From positions 202,501 through 266,500 of the forward strand of contig JAXRKP010000105.1 in the NCBI GenBank assembly GCA_037039925.1: a stretch of 64,000 nucleotides of DNA. The letters are read 5' to 3'. A program made the position numbers and the translations under genes. Below are positions 32,100 through 42,700 of the stretch, piece after piece; position 1 is the first letter of the stretch; every line of letters starts with the position of its first letter. The DNA is from Doris montereyensis (taxonomy: Eukaryota > Mollusca > Gastropoda > Nudibranchia > Dorididae). Under the pieces are notes generated by a model. That model did no database searches. It was not told the DNA's origin and saw only the letters and a program-made list of their open reading frames with translations.

Positions 32100-32614
32100 T
32101 GTCAACAGACCGAGTTCTGAGAAATGCATCCTCCAGTCCACCGCTTGAGATTGCAAAATGCTATTAATAGACATGTGGCGGGAAAAGGGAAATAATTTGT
32201 ATAGGAAAAACCTATAAATTTGTCTCCCATTTCCCCGACGGACGGCGTGGAATGAACACGTTCTTCCTAAAAAGTCGGCTCCGGGACGTCGGGTTTTGGT
32301 GTGGGTGGATCGTCGTTTTTTGTTACCTGACACTACTAATGAGCCGGGTTGCATTTTTTTTCCCACGGAAATATGTCCGGTCTGACCGTCGGGCCCGACG
32401 CCGGTGTGGGTCTACCCTAATACCGCAATATCCCGTAATACCTGTTTTGCGATATTTGGTACTTTGCTGCTAAAACTAAATTTATCTGGCAACCCAGCTT
32501 GCATGGGATTGTGGGTAGCCTCAAATGTAAATACGAAATGGCTGCCGTGTTACCAGAACTCGTGTTTTTGTGTTTGTAACATTATTTTTACCATTTTTTA
32601 TCATTTTTTCAACG

Positions 32615-34740
32615 GAAATGGATCTGTCACTGTCATCTGATCGGGTTTGTTTACCTTCAACCTGTTGCCAGCATATGAATCTAGACCAGGCTATTCTGAG
32701 AGTTTGTGAAGATAGTGAGGATGAAAATGACTTGAATCTCTTGATTCAGACTATCGTGATAGTGAGTTAGAAAGTGAAAGTGATGATATGTTGAGTGAGG
32801 ATGAGGACAATAGTGTCCCACAACAAGAAATTAGAGGTAATGGTGATGCCACGCCCACTTCTAATCAACAACAGAGACCAAATAGGACACAACGTAGGCC
32901 TACAAGTACAACTAGTACAAGTAGGTTTGACTTTGGCTGGGGTGATTTCAATATTTATAATTTATAGTGCTGCTCATCAAGTTGATACTACTACATTCAT
33001 ATTCATTGGTAACACAGACTTTGGACCAAGGAATATACCTGATTCCATTAGTGAAGACAGCAAGGCTTTAGATTATTTGGATTTATTTCTTCCTGAAGAA
33101 TTTTGGCAAACGTGTACAATGACGAATGTTAGACTTAAGAATAAGAGCGCATCAAGTAAAAAAGAAAGAAACGTCAGGGCATATTATGCTAAAAATTATA
33201 AAGAAGCAAGTGTAGAGGAGATAAAGGCAATGATAATGATAGGTATGAGGCTGTACTGTCAATGGAAAATGCATGTATCAAACCACGTTATGAAAATATT
33301 TCAATGCAAACAATTTCTTGATCGAGACACCAGGCTACCGTGAAGTGCTAGACAGATAGATTTTGGTCCTTTGGACATTCCTTCATTTCAATAATTTCAT
33401 TGATGAACAAGATGCTACCGTTGACAAGAGAGATAAAATTTATAAAGTAATAAAGTACGACTAATTCTTGACATGATTCTACCCCTATTTAGACATTACA
33501 ATCCCACACAGCACCTTAGCTTGGACGAAGGGATGATTCGACAAAAAATTGATTGTCCATCAAAAATTACATCAAATATCAAATCAAAACCAATCAAATG
33601 GGGGATAAAATCTTATCTTTAATGTGAAGGAGAAACTGGCTACATTATAAATGCAGACATTTACACTGGAAAGCAAGCAAACATTATTCCTGAAATTGGA
33701 ATTGTCGGAACAACCGTTGCAAATTTACCAACAAGGGCCGGTGCTGAAGAAAGAAACATATATTGTAATTAGTAATAGACAGGTTTTACGATTCAGTCAC
33801 CCTTTTTGAATACCTGCTATCACAGTTGAACACTTTTGCAGTAGGCACAGGAATAGTAATAGTAATAACAAATCGAAAGCACTTCCCAAAGATAGTCATT
33901 AATAAAAAATAAAAAGGAAAATGACGCGGGGTGAACATAATTTTCAGCAACATGAGAGAATCGTTTGTCTTTCCATGGATGGACAGACGGCCAATATATT
34001 TCATTTCAAGCTACCATGACCCAACCAAAACAACCGTTACTCAAAAGAGAAATAAAGATGGGATTGCAGTTGCAGTTTCATTAGTTTCAATATCACATTC
34101 ACAACCATATCTCTAGTGAAGGATTATTATACTATAGGGGGTTGTGATATCATCAATGACCAGATGACCAGACTGAACACGACCCGGCGCCACTACCATT
34201 GGCCAAAGCGCCTCATTTTATCAAATTCATAATGTGGGCCATTTATAATGCCTACACATTATTACTATTACTATTAGTAAGTATTATTAGTATTAATAGT
34301 ATTATTATTCAATATTATGGGATCATCAATCATCACAATAAGCCGAATAAGAATAAGAGGGTGAGATTATTCCATGATTTTATTGACGACATTTGTCTTG
34401 AATTGATAAGGATCGTTCCGTAGCAAAGTGCAAAAAAGTTTCACGAAGAAGTATTGAGGAGCTTCCACTCAGTCCACTGCGCCTTCAGAATGTAGGCCTG
34501 CATTTCCCCAAAAAGTCACCAACAGCAACAGGGAACAATATTTGTGTAGTCTGCATGGACAAGTACACAACACACCAAGGCATTCCCAAACATGGATTAC
34601 ATGCAAAGACTGCCCTGTGAAGAAGACGAAGCCACGACTGTGGTGTGGTTACTGCAAAAAATACCTCTGCATCTCTGACGGGTCCACCTGCTGACAAGAT
34701 TGGCATTGTCAATGTCATGAAAGAAAAGAAGATATTTTGG
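32615..34740 (+). pseudogene. piggyBac transposase, frameshifted
   Basis: Parts in order: an acidic N-terminus (CEDSEDENDLN); DYLDLFLPEEFW and EEIKAMIMIG (32795-33343 frame); SLDEGM at about 33518-33535, holding the first catalytic Asp; ETGYIINADIYTGK; a degraded second-Asp region (DRFYDS, about 33780); RESFVFPWMDRRPIY (33931-34116 frame); GGCDIINDQMTR at about 34139-34175, the usual MGGVDxxDQ block; and a C-terminal Cys-rich domain with CVVC, CKDC, WCGYCKKYLC at about 34545-34690. At least six frame changes separate them, so no active protein is made. Confidence 0.88.
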
Positions 34741-35089
34741 AGATAAAAGGAATATCTCCAAACTTACGTGGGTCATTTCTCTTGCAAAAACTTATACATA
34801 CTTTCCTTCTTTTCAGCAAGTATATGATCTATACAATTACAATGCCCCTCTTTCACATTTTCGTTTTTACAATTTTTTCCCAGGAGCCCAGGGTGGGGGG
34901 CAGAGCCCCAGGGGTCGGGGTTCAAAGGGTTTAATAATAATAATATGATGAAAATTACCCAGTCTAGACATTGATTTGTGGCACATACGGACAATGACAT
35001 ACAACAGAGGGCACCACTTATATATTAATATTAATATAATAAGTTGTAGCACTAACACTACTAACAGCACTGGTTATGACAGATTGAGA

Positions 35090-35375
35090 AAAAGATTAAT
35101 GCCATGGTGAACAGCGTTCATTTACTTGAAAGATAGACAGAAATATCAAAATCAATAATATCATCATCATATTCATATTCATAGTAATTAATCATAGTCA
35201 TCATAGTATTCATAGTGCATACTCATACTCATCATATAGACACTAGCACTACGGTACTACTAGTTTACTAGTTGTAGTGTCTATAGTAATAGTATGCACT
35301 ATGAATATGATGATGATGTTTCTTTCTTTCTTTCAAGTAAATGAACGCTGTTCACCATGGCAATGATCTCATTCT
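35090..35375. repeat. imperfect palindrome of about 290 bp
   Basis: The arm CCATGGTGAACAGCGTTCAT then TTACTTGAAAGA (35105-35136) returns inverted at 35328-35362. The interior also pairs (CATCATCATATTCATATTCA against TGAATATGATGATGATG; AGACACTA against TAGTGTCT). The centre is near 35258 at ACTAGTTTACTAGT. The outer flank on the right (to about 35650) repeats sequence seen at 34934-35090 and at 31560-31729. Confidence 0.8.
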
Positions 35376-35650
35376 CAGTAGTAGTAGTAATAGTAATTAA
35401 ATTACATGTAGTATATAGTATAAATTTAGTCAAGGATTAGTAATAAAATATTAGTACCGGTAGCATATTCGTTACATCACTCCATGGAGAATAATATATG
35501 ATGGAAATTACCAGTTTACTGTTTAACCATTGGTTTGTGACAGTAGTGACACTGACACATACTGTACACTTACACACTACTTACACTACTTACAGTTACA
35601 GGGGGCACCACGTACATGTAGTTATGTTATTTTATAGCATTAGCAGTCCT

Positions 35651-36002
35651 GGTTATGACAGTGACCATGAGCCATGACGACAGGAAACCGGCTATACTGG
35701 TGTATGAACAGTAACAACAGTGAACAGGACCATCGCCATCCTTCCTTTTTTTCTCTTTGACTTTGGCTCTTTTAAAATAATAACATTAATAATACATAAT
35801 AGTTAATACATGCATTTAATTATTAATACCGTAATGCATATTATATTGTAATGTAATACATGTAATACATTTATATTTATAGTAATAGTAATAGTATAGA
35901 GCGCCTGAGACATCCACCAAAGGCGCTCGATGGTGCTGTACAATCAAAAGCACAAACAGATTTTAAAATCCAAAACAATTTACACAATAAAACAAACAAT
36001 AC
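35651..36002. other. spacer left of the Academ-like element
   Basis: AT-rich; contains AGTAATAGTAATAGTATAGA followed by GCGCCTGAGACATCCACCAA, which resembles the tail end of a LINE with a trinucleotide tract. No gene is seen. Confidence 0.4.
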
Positions 36003-36165
36003 ATGGGCTACCAGAACCCCCCCCCCCCCCCCGGGGGAGTTTTGCCCACTATGATTTTGTGAAGTAAAGGGTACACTTAGGACTACCCACCAAAAAAAGT
36101 TTGCAAAAAAATGTTGGCAATCTGCTGAGTTATTGCCCCTGAATTGTCGAAAACGAAAATTGTGA
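36003..36165 (+). repeat. left terminal inverted repeat of Academ-like element
   Basis: It runs from ATGGGCTACCAGA, a C run (36017-36032) and AGTTTTGCCCACTATGATTT through CCACCAAAAAAAGTTTGC, GTTGGCAATCTGC and AGTTATTGCCCCTGAATTGT. The inverted counterpart is 41570-41738. Confidence 0.85.
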
Positions 36166-36286
36166 AAAGTGAAAAAAAACTTTAAAAAAAAAACTTTCTG
36201 AGCAAGTAGTTTTATTTTCTTTGAATTGAGACTAAATTTTGTGCTCTATGTTAGACAAAACAGTTGTACTGAACATTCTGTGGAAA

Positions 36287-39200
36287 TTATTTACATGGCG
36301 TATAAAAGAAAAAACAAGTTTCAAATTCGGGTTTCTCAAAAACGAGAAAAAAAAACATATATATATAATAAGTGCAGTTGATTCCCTGCTGGGGATTACT
36401 GTAACTGTAACTGTAACGAATTAAGCCGTACAAGAGCATGACGAAGCTTGTTTGTGCTGGAGTATCCTGGTTTTCCGTAAAGGTGACAAACAAACTTTTC
36501 CAGATTGGTAAGCAGCTCTGGAGAAACAATTTCAGTTTCAGATGTTCCCACTTCCAGTTCCTTGAATGATTCAGCAAACTAGATGCTTGTGAAGAATGTT
36601 GAATGAGAGGCTTCACTTTTCCTTTCTGGACAAAAGCGCTAGTCACAATCACATCACAATCTGAATCACATTCACACTACACCGAGTGAAAGCATAGAGT
36701 CCATGTGTGTTTCCATCTTGTCAATGTCAGAGTGTTTGGATGTAGTGTATGGGTATGGTAATGGAGTCTTCTTTTGTTCCCTACCCCTGTATCAAAATAC
36801 AAGGGGTGTGTGAAAGTAGTGAAACTGAAATTTTCAAAATGAAACCATCATCAATAGAAACATTCATATCATCAGTGTCTGGTGAAAGTGAAAGAATGCT
36901 CATGTGTCTGTGTTTGGAGTCACACTAGTCGCAGTGTTCTGGTCAGAGTCAGAGTAGATGGCATGTAACTTGTCACTGTCAGATCAGTAGTACTTAGTAG
37001 TAGTAGTACTAGTAGTAGTAGTGTGTCTGCCTCCTCGTGGCTGGATGCTGCCAAGTCTTGCACATGTCTTGAGTCTGTGGTCTTTCCACCACTGCTACTG
37101 CTACTGAGTACAAAGCACTGGTGGTCACAAGCAAAATACACTTCTCTGTTCAGCAACATCATGGCATAGCACTAGCACTAGCAGTGGTAGCAGTCTTGTT
37201 ACTTGTTGCCATTCATTGAGTAAAAACTGTGTCACTAGTGTCAGTGCAGCTGCTTTTTGTTTTCATCATTCAGCAGAAACATTTTAAAAATCTTTGGGAA
37301 CCTTTGTAGAAGAAGAGGAGCCTCGCACTGAATGTCTGAGTCTGAGATTGAGATTCCCCCTTCGAATCCGTTCCAAAGATTTAATGGAATCTTCCTTGTA
37401 GTTATTTGTAACGAAGTGAACCTTGTCAACTTTGGGGAGAGCGCAAAATATTGTACTGGCTAACTCACCGAAAGTGCCCGGTAGATCAGACACATGTAAA
37501 CCATGATAGAACGCATTCCCATCTATAATGTGGATGTGTTCTTGGTCTGGAGCTGGGCTATGAAGAGCTGATTTGTCTTCTACTTCTAGTTTATGCATCA
37601 GAACTGCTTTTGTTTGTTTTGATAGGAAATCTATCGGAGGTGGCGAGTGCCCAAGGCACTGGTCCTAGAGGATATTCCATCACCTTTTGGAGGTCCAGAT
37701 CATTTTCAGTAGATAACATTAGATTTAGAAGCTGCCCAAACATGTTTCTTTGTGCTGTTATTTTCACTTCCTTTTTCTTGGATGTCTTCAACTTGGCTGT
37801 CTTTTGCTGTGAAGCAAACGTTAGTTTCTTGTTTCTCTTGAGAGATGCATTCTAATAATTCTATCAAACTACGGTATCATTATCAATTTTTTCAATCAGT
37901 GTTGTCCTTACATAGCTTTCATACAGCTATTTACCATCTTTCTTAATTGACAAGAGATCTGCTGCCTCCATTCCTGAAGACAGTGAAATCAGTTTGTCAT
38001 TTCCGACAGTGTCAAATGGGTTGATGAATGATTCAAATGATTGCTTGACACTTTGTACACATTTCTCTGACTGATTGTCTTATTTGTGATTGCTGGCAGT
38101 GGCAGTTTTTGTGTGCTTGATCTTTTGAGTCTAATCCAGTCTTCCACTTCCAACAGAGCAGTAACAAGACTTGCCCTTTTGTGTCTTGTGATACACCATT
38201 TGTGGTATGCAGCTACTGAATCCCACAATGCCACTGCCACCCTTACATTTTGCTTGGCAGTTGATTGTTTGCTCAATTGTCAAGTCCACAGCATTTCTTG
38301 CCCCTGACACCGGTGACCTGCTCACACTCACACTCACACTGAATTCTTTGACTCGAAGAAGTTCTTCTGCACCGGGATGAGAATCCTTCAGGTTAAGTAG
38401 AAGGATGATGTATGCACTGAGGTATCTAGCAGCATAGTTCGGGTGGTCCATGCTAAAGAAAAGGGGACACATCTGCTCAAGGTAGTAAGCAATATGCAAG
38501 TCAAATTCATTTCTCTTTGTTGCTGTAAGACAGTTGAGGACTTTCCATACTGTATCCATGTACAGCATCCAAAACTGAGCAGTTTTGCCCAGTTTCCCGT
38601 GACGAACATCCTGTTTGAACTGAAAATAGCTCTCAGCAAGTTCTTTCAAGGAGCTCGTACGATCACCACTAATTTCGTTGTTGGAATTAGAACAATCTTT
38701 CAATTCCTCCTTTGCCTTTTCAAACAATGAGCCAAGTTGTCTCAGTGTCTGTGTTGCTGAAAAGCATTGAATGAAAGCCGCCCCAGAGCCTCCATAACAG
38801 CTTTGTGCACCCTGAGTGATCTGTTGTAATGTTTGCCTTTCATCACCTTTTCAATAGACCCACTGGCACAGATTTTGGAGTCTATTACTACTTCTTCAAA
38901 TCCACTTCCACACATCATTTTGTCTATTGCTTTCAAATTATGCACAAAGTATGTGGAACACACCGAGGTGAATGATCACACCTTTATAGTGAGAACTTTA
39001 TTCTGCCACACAAGCAAATATGCCATCTTTGCTACAGCCAAATCAAATGTGATGAAAATGAAAGTGAAACTTTTGACCAACTGCTCTGCTTGCCTCTTGT
39101 GAAATTTTCACTACTTCACTTCCTGTACTGTTGAATGTTCTGTAATAGGCTGGTTCAGAGGCTCCATGTAATCTACAGTTGAGCAGGTACTATCAATAAC

Positions 39201-41099
39201 TATCATGTCGGTGTTCAAGTTCAACTCATTTGACACACATCCATTCCAACCGAGAACACTCTGCTGACCATCCTTGTTCATTTCAGATCTTGATACTCAT
39301 TGAAAGTATCCACATGAACTTTGAAAAGTCAATCTGGAAGTCAACTTGTTCATCAAGCGATATTCTGTTTGTCATCAAGTTGGGTTCCACCTTAGAATTG
39401 ATGAAACATGGCTCAAGCTGTTTTTGTGGAACATGAATTAACCTCTTCTTTGTCCTGTCAACCTCTGGTGTTGGCTGGGAAATGTTTGGTTGTTCTTTGA
39501 TTTCTTGTATGACTATTCCATGAGTTGAATGTGTGGTTCCAACTTCCAGCTCCTGATAGAGTTTCCTCATTCAAGTCAAAATTGTCCCAACAGAAGTGAG
39601 TGATGAGATTGTTGTCAGGCATGATTGATGGAGGCAAACAGCCTGAAGAAACATGTATACTGTCACACATGGCAGTTTCCATTTCTAAGAGAAATTAGTG
39701 GGATACAGAATGTCCTTGCCGGTTTAAGATATTGATCAGCTGAGTGTTTCTGTCAGATGACGCACACACACACACACACCAATCATGATGATGTGTTTCG
39801 GCATTTTCCATTCCCCTTTTTGTCACATTGTAGCATATGTCATGACCAGTAGAAACAACCCGCCCGTGGCATATTGTTGACTGGGGTTTTCCAGTTTTGG
39901 AATAAAGGAAGGAAAGAAATGTTGTTAATAATTGTGGTAACTGTAATGTTTCTGTGCGCTGATCTTTGTCTGTTGGAGGCTAAGGTAACTGTTGACTTTC
40001 ATTGCATCCGTGAAAAACTGCTCGTCGAATCACCATTGCAGCTTCTAACTTCTATTACGAGTCTTTCTTCAGAGGTTGCATTTTCAAAGGCGACTCCAAC
40101 AGCCTGTCCTGTTGGAATTTCATCAGAATACACAAGATCACTCGTCTCAGAATATCTCTGCCAGAAGTTGATCCTAGACTTGAAGTGTTTCACAAGTTTG
40201 TCCTTCAACCTATACGTGTTGTATTACTTGTTGTAAAACTCTGGATGATGACTTTGCATGTATGTGCAATACATTTCTTTCAAGAGAGTAATTCTAACAA
40301 CATGGGCCTTTCCAATAACATGTTCTTCCACATACTGACAGACATGCTGAAACGCCTTGACTTGGAGTGGGCTTCCTCCTCTGCAGATTGAGCTTTCTTT
40401 CTTTCTTCAGCTTCTACCTTTTTCTCCTTCAGAACAATGTTTAGAAGTAGAAGCGATTGCATGTCTCTCCTCCTTACGTGTGTATGTTTTTCTACATGGT
40501 TCACGATACCACCATGCCTCTTGGGCGATGAGGTCAACAGTTTCAACTTGGCCTCGAAGCTTGGAGTCAGAATTTCTGCAGACAGCTTCTTTTATGCAGG
40601 CTTCAGCTGTTCCGGTAACGCATTTTGCCAGCTTATGAAGTTTCTTGGTTCCTTTGCTGTCATTGGTCCATTTTGTAGTCTTTTCACAGAAAAGGCATTG
40701 AAAGGACAAGAGGCGTGTGGACAATAAAGATTTCATTTTTTTCCTGGTGGAGCAAGTCTTATCAGAGTCTCCAGATGAATGTCTTTTTCTCAGACTCCTC
40801 AAATTGATGAAAGTGTTATGACAGTAATTGTGAAATCCACGTCGAGCAGGGTCATATTCAGTTGGTATTCTTTCACAAATTGAGGATAGTCTATCACTGT
40901 CAATTTCTGCAAGACATCGCTGAGTTTTTGATTTTTGAATAGTGTCCCAACGTCTCTCACTCTCAGTGAGAGGGTTTATATCTTCATGACCATTGAAGTT
41001 AATGTTATGCATTACACATGTCCTGTCTTCATGTTCTTTCTTTCGAGATTTTGATTTCTCTTTCTTTGATGTTAGGGGTACTGATGTCACTTCTGCCAT
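36287..41099 (-). pseudogene. Academ-like transposase, broken into about ten frames
   Basis: Read from 41099 downward, successive frames give one collinear protein of perhaps 1400 residues. Its parts are an N-terminal Cys/His region (40407-41099); GTTHSTHG (39283-39570); FEEVVIDSKICASGSIEKVM and KGKHYNRSLRVHKAVMEALG (38742-38963); GKTAQFWMLYMD and DHPNYAARYLSAYI (38131-38727); a link with PLGPVPWALAT (37591-37791); HIIDGNAFYHGL and DKVHFVTNNYKEDSIKSLER (37284-37598); SSHEEADTLLLL (36920-37162); and KGKVKPL (36287-36652). DGNA and EEADT resemble acidic active-site motifs of PIN/XPG nucleases. Frame changes and Ser/Asp-coding microsatellite expansions (SVSVSVS at about 38320) show decay. Known: this family recurs in many animal genomes as uncharacterised proteins. 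Confidence 0.7.
40407..41099 (-). CDS. N-terminal segment of the Academ-like protein
   Basis: An open frame of 230 codons starting at ATG 41099. It is basic at the start (SKKEKSKSRKK). Residues 89-93 read FHNYC. A zinc-binding cluster follows: CLFC at 135-138, then C160, C168, C174, and YREPCRKTY at 199-206. This is the spacing of the family's CxxC...C...YHxxCxxxY module. The frame is lost after residue 215, and the next frame resumes nearby (40280-40546). Confidence 0.7.
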   Translation of the reverse strand: MAEVTSVPLTSKKEKSKSRKKEHEDRTCVMHNINFNGHEDINPLTESERRWDTIQKSKTQRCLAEIDSDRLSSICERIPTEYDPARRGFHNYCHNTFINLRSLRKRHSSGDSDKTCSTRKKMKSLLSTRLLSFQCLFCEKTTKWTNDSKGTKKLHKLAKCVTGTAEACIKEAVCRNSDSKLRGQVETVDLIAQEAWWYREPCRKTYTRKEERHAIASTSKHCSEGEKGRS

Positions 41100-41569
41100 G
41101 CTTTATTTTACATTTACCGGTACTTCATTCTCTGAAACATATAAAAGAAAAGCTCATGTTACAGGGTGCAAATTCAAAGACAACAAGATGAGCCTCGACT
41201 GATGAGTCGACTGACATGCGGTACTTTTGCATTTTTTTCTCGATGTTGAAAGGGCCATAACTCCCTAATTTATAGAAACTTTGTGGTAATTCCTTGTCAT
41301 TTTGTGCCTCAAAATGTGCCCTTTCAGAAAATGATCTTTTAGAAGATCCCAAGCAATGGAATTATCTCGGGGATCTGTGTACATTAAGGGTATGCATTTC
41401 TATAGATTTCGAGAAATCAGCCTTTGAAAAATATTTTTTCCTCTTTGCACCTTGTAATTAATTACCAATTATTTTTTTTACAACGCTTACACCTCTCTAG
41501 CAGTATTGAGCTTTACTTCATATGAAAGTACACATTTTTGGCTGTACAGATAAACCCCAACACCAAAAT

Positions 41570-41738
41570 CATTTTTTTTCTTAGTTTTTGACAATCAAGG
41601 GCCGTAACTCTGTAGATTGCCAACTTTTTTGTTCAAACTTTTTTTGGGATGTCCTCAGGGCCTACCCTTTCAGAAAATCATAGTGGGCAAAACCCCCCAC
41701 GGGGGGGGGGGTGAGGAGGTTCCCCTCCAGTAGCCCAT
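41570..41738 (-). repeat. right terminal inverted repeat of Academ-like element
   Basis: On the minus strand it reads ATGGGCTACTGGAGGGGAAC, a C run, GGTTTTGCCCACTATGATTT, TCCCAAAAAAAGTTTG, AGTTGGCAATCTACAGAGTT and CCCTTGATTGTC. The line GGGCCATAACTCCCTAATTT at about 41250 repeats the GGGCCGTAACTC motif once more inside. Confidence 0.85.
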
Positions 41739-41879
41739 AGCCTAATGCTAATATAATATAAATATAATAGTAAATAGTAGTATTAGTATCTATTAGTATT
41801 AGGTATAGTATCACAATAGAAAATCACGCGCAACAACAATAAACAAAACGTTTCAATTCAGGGTGAACCCTTTCCAGTC

Positions 41880-42057
41880 TAATGCCCTATTTACACGTAG
41901 CGAATCATCTGGAGGAACGGTCGCTTGCGGGATAAACCCCGTCACTGAGGTCCGATCGCGGATGTTGCGGAAGCCGTACTCAACTTTATTGAGGCGTACC
42001 GTTCACATGCATGTTTGTGGAAGATAAAGTCAAAAGATTATAGCAACCGTTTGCTAA
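41880..42057 (+). repeat. duplicated Harbinger left end with MADF-gene fragment
   Basis: TAA and TGCCCTATTTACACGTAGCG begin at both 41880 and 42055. About 87 bp after the tip are nearly identical in both copies. In the first copy, 41970-42054 then match the MADF coding sequence at 42722-42818 (TCAACTTTATTGAGGCGTAC and GGAAGATAAAGTCAAAAGAT). So the left end plus a jumped-to coding fragment sits directly before the full element. Confidence 0.88.
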
Positions 42058-42700
42058 TGCCCTATTTACACGTAGCGAATCATCTGGAGGAACGGTCGCT
42101 TGCGGGATCAACCCCGTCACTGAGGTCCGATCGCGGATGTTGCGGACGATCCCCCGTCCTTTGGTGCCGAACGCACGTCCCTCCACACCTGGAACTGAGA
42201 TTTCCTAGCTCCACACCGATCCGGGAAATCAAGCACTGCTTGAAATTTGGTCGACTGATCCTGCGGTTCGCGGCTTCCCTTTTGAAGTTGCCGCCAGGCG
42301 CGAATAATTTTTGAGAACTAAAAGGGAATTTTGCGATCAAATTTAAAAACTAAGTTCATATTCGTAATCAGCGTATGGAAATTAATAAAATCATCGCGTA
42401 CACGTTGTTTTTTATTGCTTGGTTTTAATAATATTAATATTTACTTTACTTTTTTCTTCACAGAACCATTATTTTTTATGCAGAACAATAAATTTGTGCT
42501 GGGCTCAATACCTTGCTTGAGCGTGATTGGTGTGTTGTAGATCTACACAGTCATGTGTTTTATTAATAATTTTATTATGTGCTGTCGCTTTCTATTTCTA
42601 TGCTAGGCTTATCCTTTCTTTCCTGAGGTGGTAGCCTGCAACTGTTCTGCTTTCTTGTGAGCATATCGCATATCATTTTTATATATAATATATCGAAATC

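Larger units (their letters stand above)
31747..32420. mobile_element. short Harbinger derivative nested in piggyBac
   Basis: TAA at 31747-31749 and 32418-32420 flank inverted repeats of about 40 bp: GGCTAGAACCACACCGGCGT then CGGGCCCGACGGTCAGACC on the left, and GGGTAGACCCACACCGGCGT then the same on the right (minus strand). A 3-bp TWA duplication is the hallmark of PIF/Harbinger. Inside lie the start of a Harbinger transposase on plus and of a MADF protein on minus, so it is an internal-deletion derivative of a two-gene element. Confidence 0.82.
31730..34934 (+). mobile_element. piggyBac transposon with TTAA target duplication
   Basis: The element is bounded by TTAA at 31730-31733 and 31?-free TTAA at 34931-34934. 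The inner ends are inverted repeats: CCCTTTGGACCC on the left and, on the minus strand from the right, ACCCTTTGAACCCC. TTAA is the invariant target of piggyBac. Inside are a decayed transposase on the plus strand and a nested Harbinger derivative (31747-32420) near the left end. Left and right flanks join into a repeat with another, unoccupied copy at about 35480-35570, supporting these limits. Confidence 0.85.
36003..41738 (-). mobile_element. Academ-like DNA transposon with long inverted repeats
   Basis: The two ends are inverted copies of about 160 bp with the tip ATGGGCTAC, then a C/G run, then TTTTGCCCACTATGATTTT. Between them one long coding unit on the minus strand starts 0.5-0.6 kb from the right end and finishes near the left end, the layout of an autonomous DNA transposon. 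The coded protein belongs to a repetitive animal family that I identify as the transposase of the Academ superfamily, known for a Cys-rich N-terminus and, in one lineage, an XPG-type nuclease. No clear target duplication remains (left TAC, right AGC). Identification rests on pattern memory, not on a search. Confidence 0.65.

Noticed and set aside
36287..41099. A Maverick/virus-like origin for the large broken protein
   Set aside because: No polymerase, capsid or integrase coding is nearby, and long terminal inverted repeats with a single gene fit a cut-and-paste transposon better.
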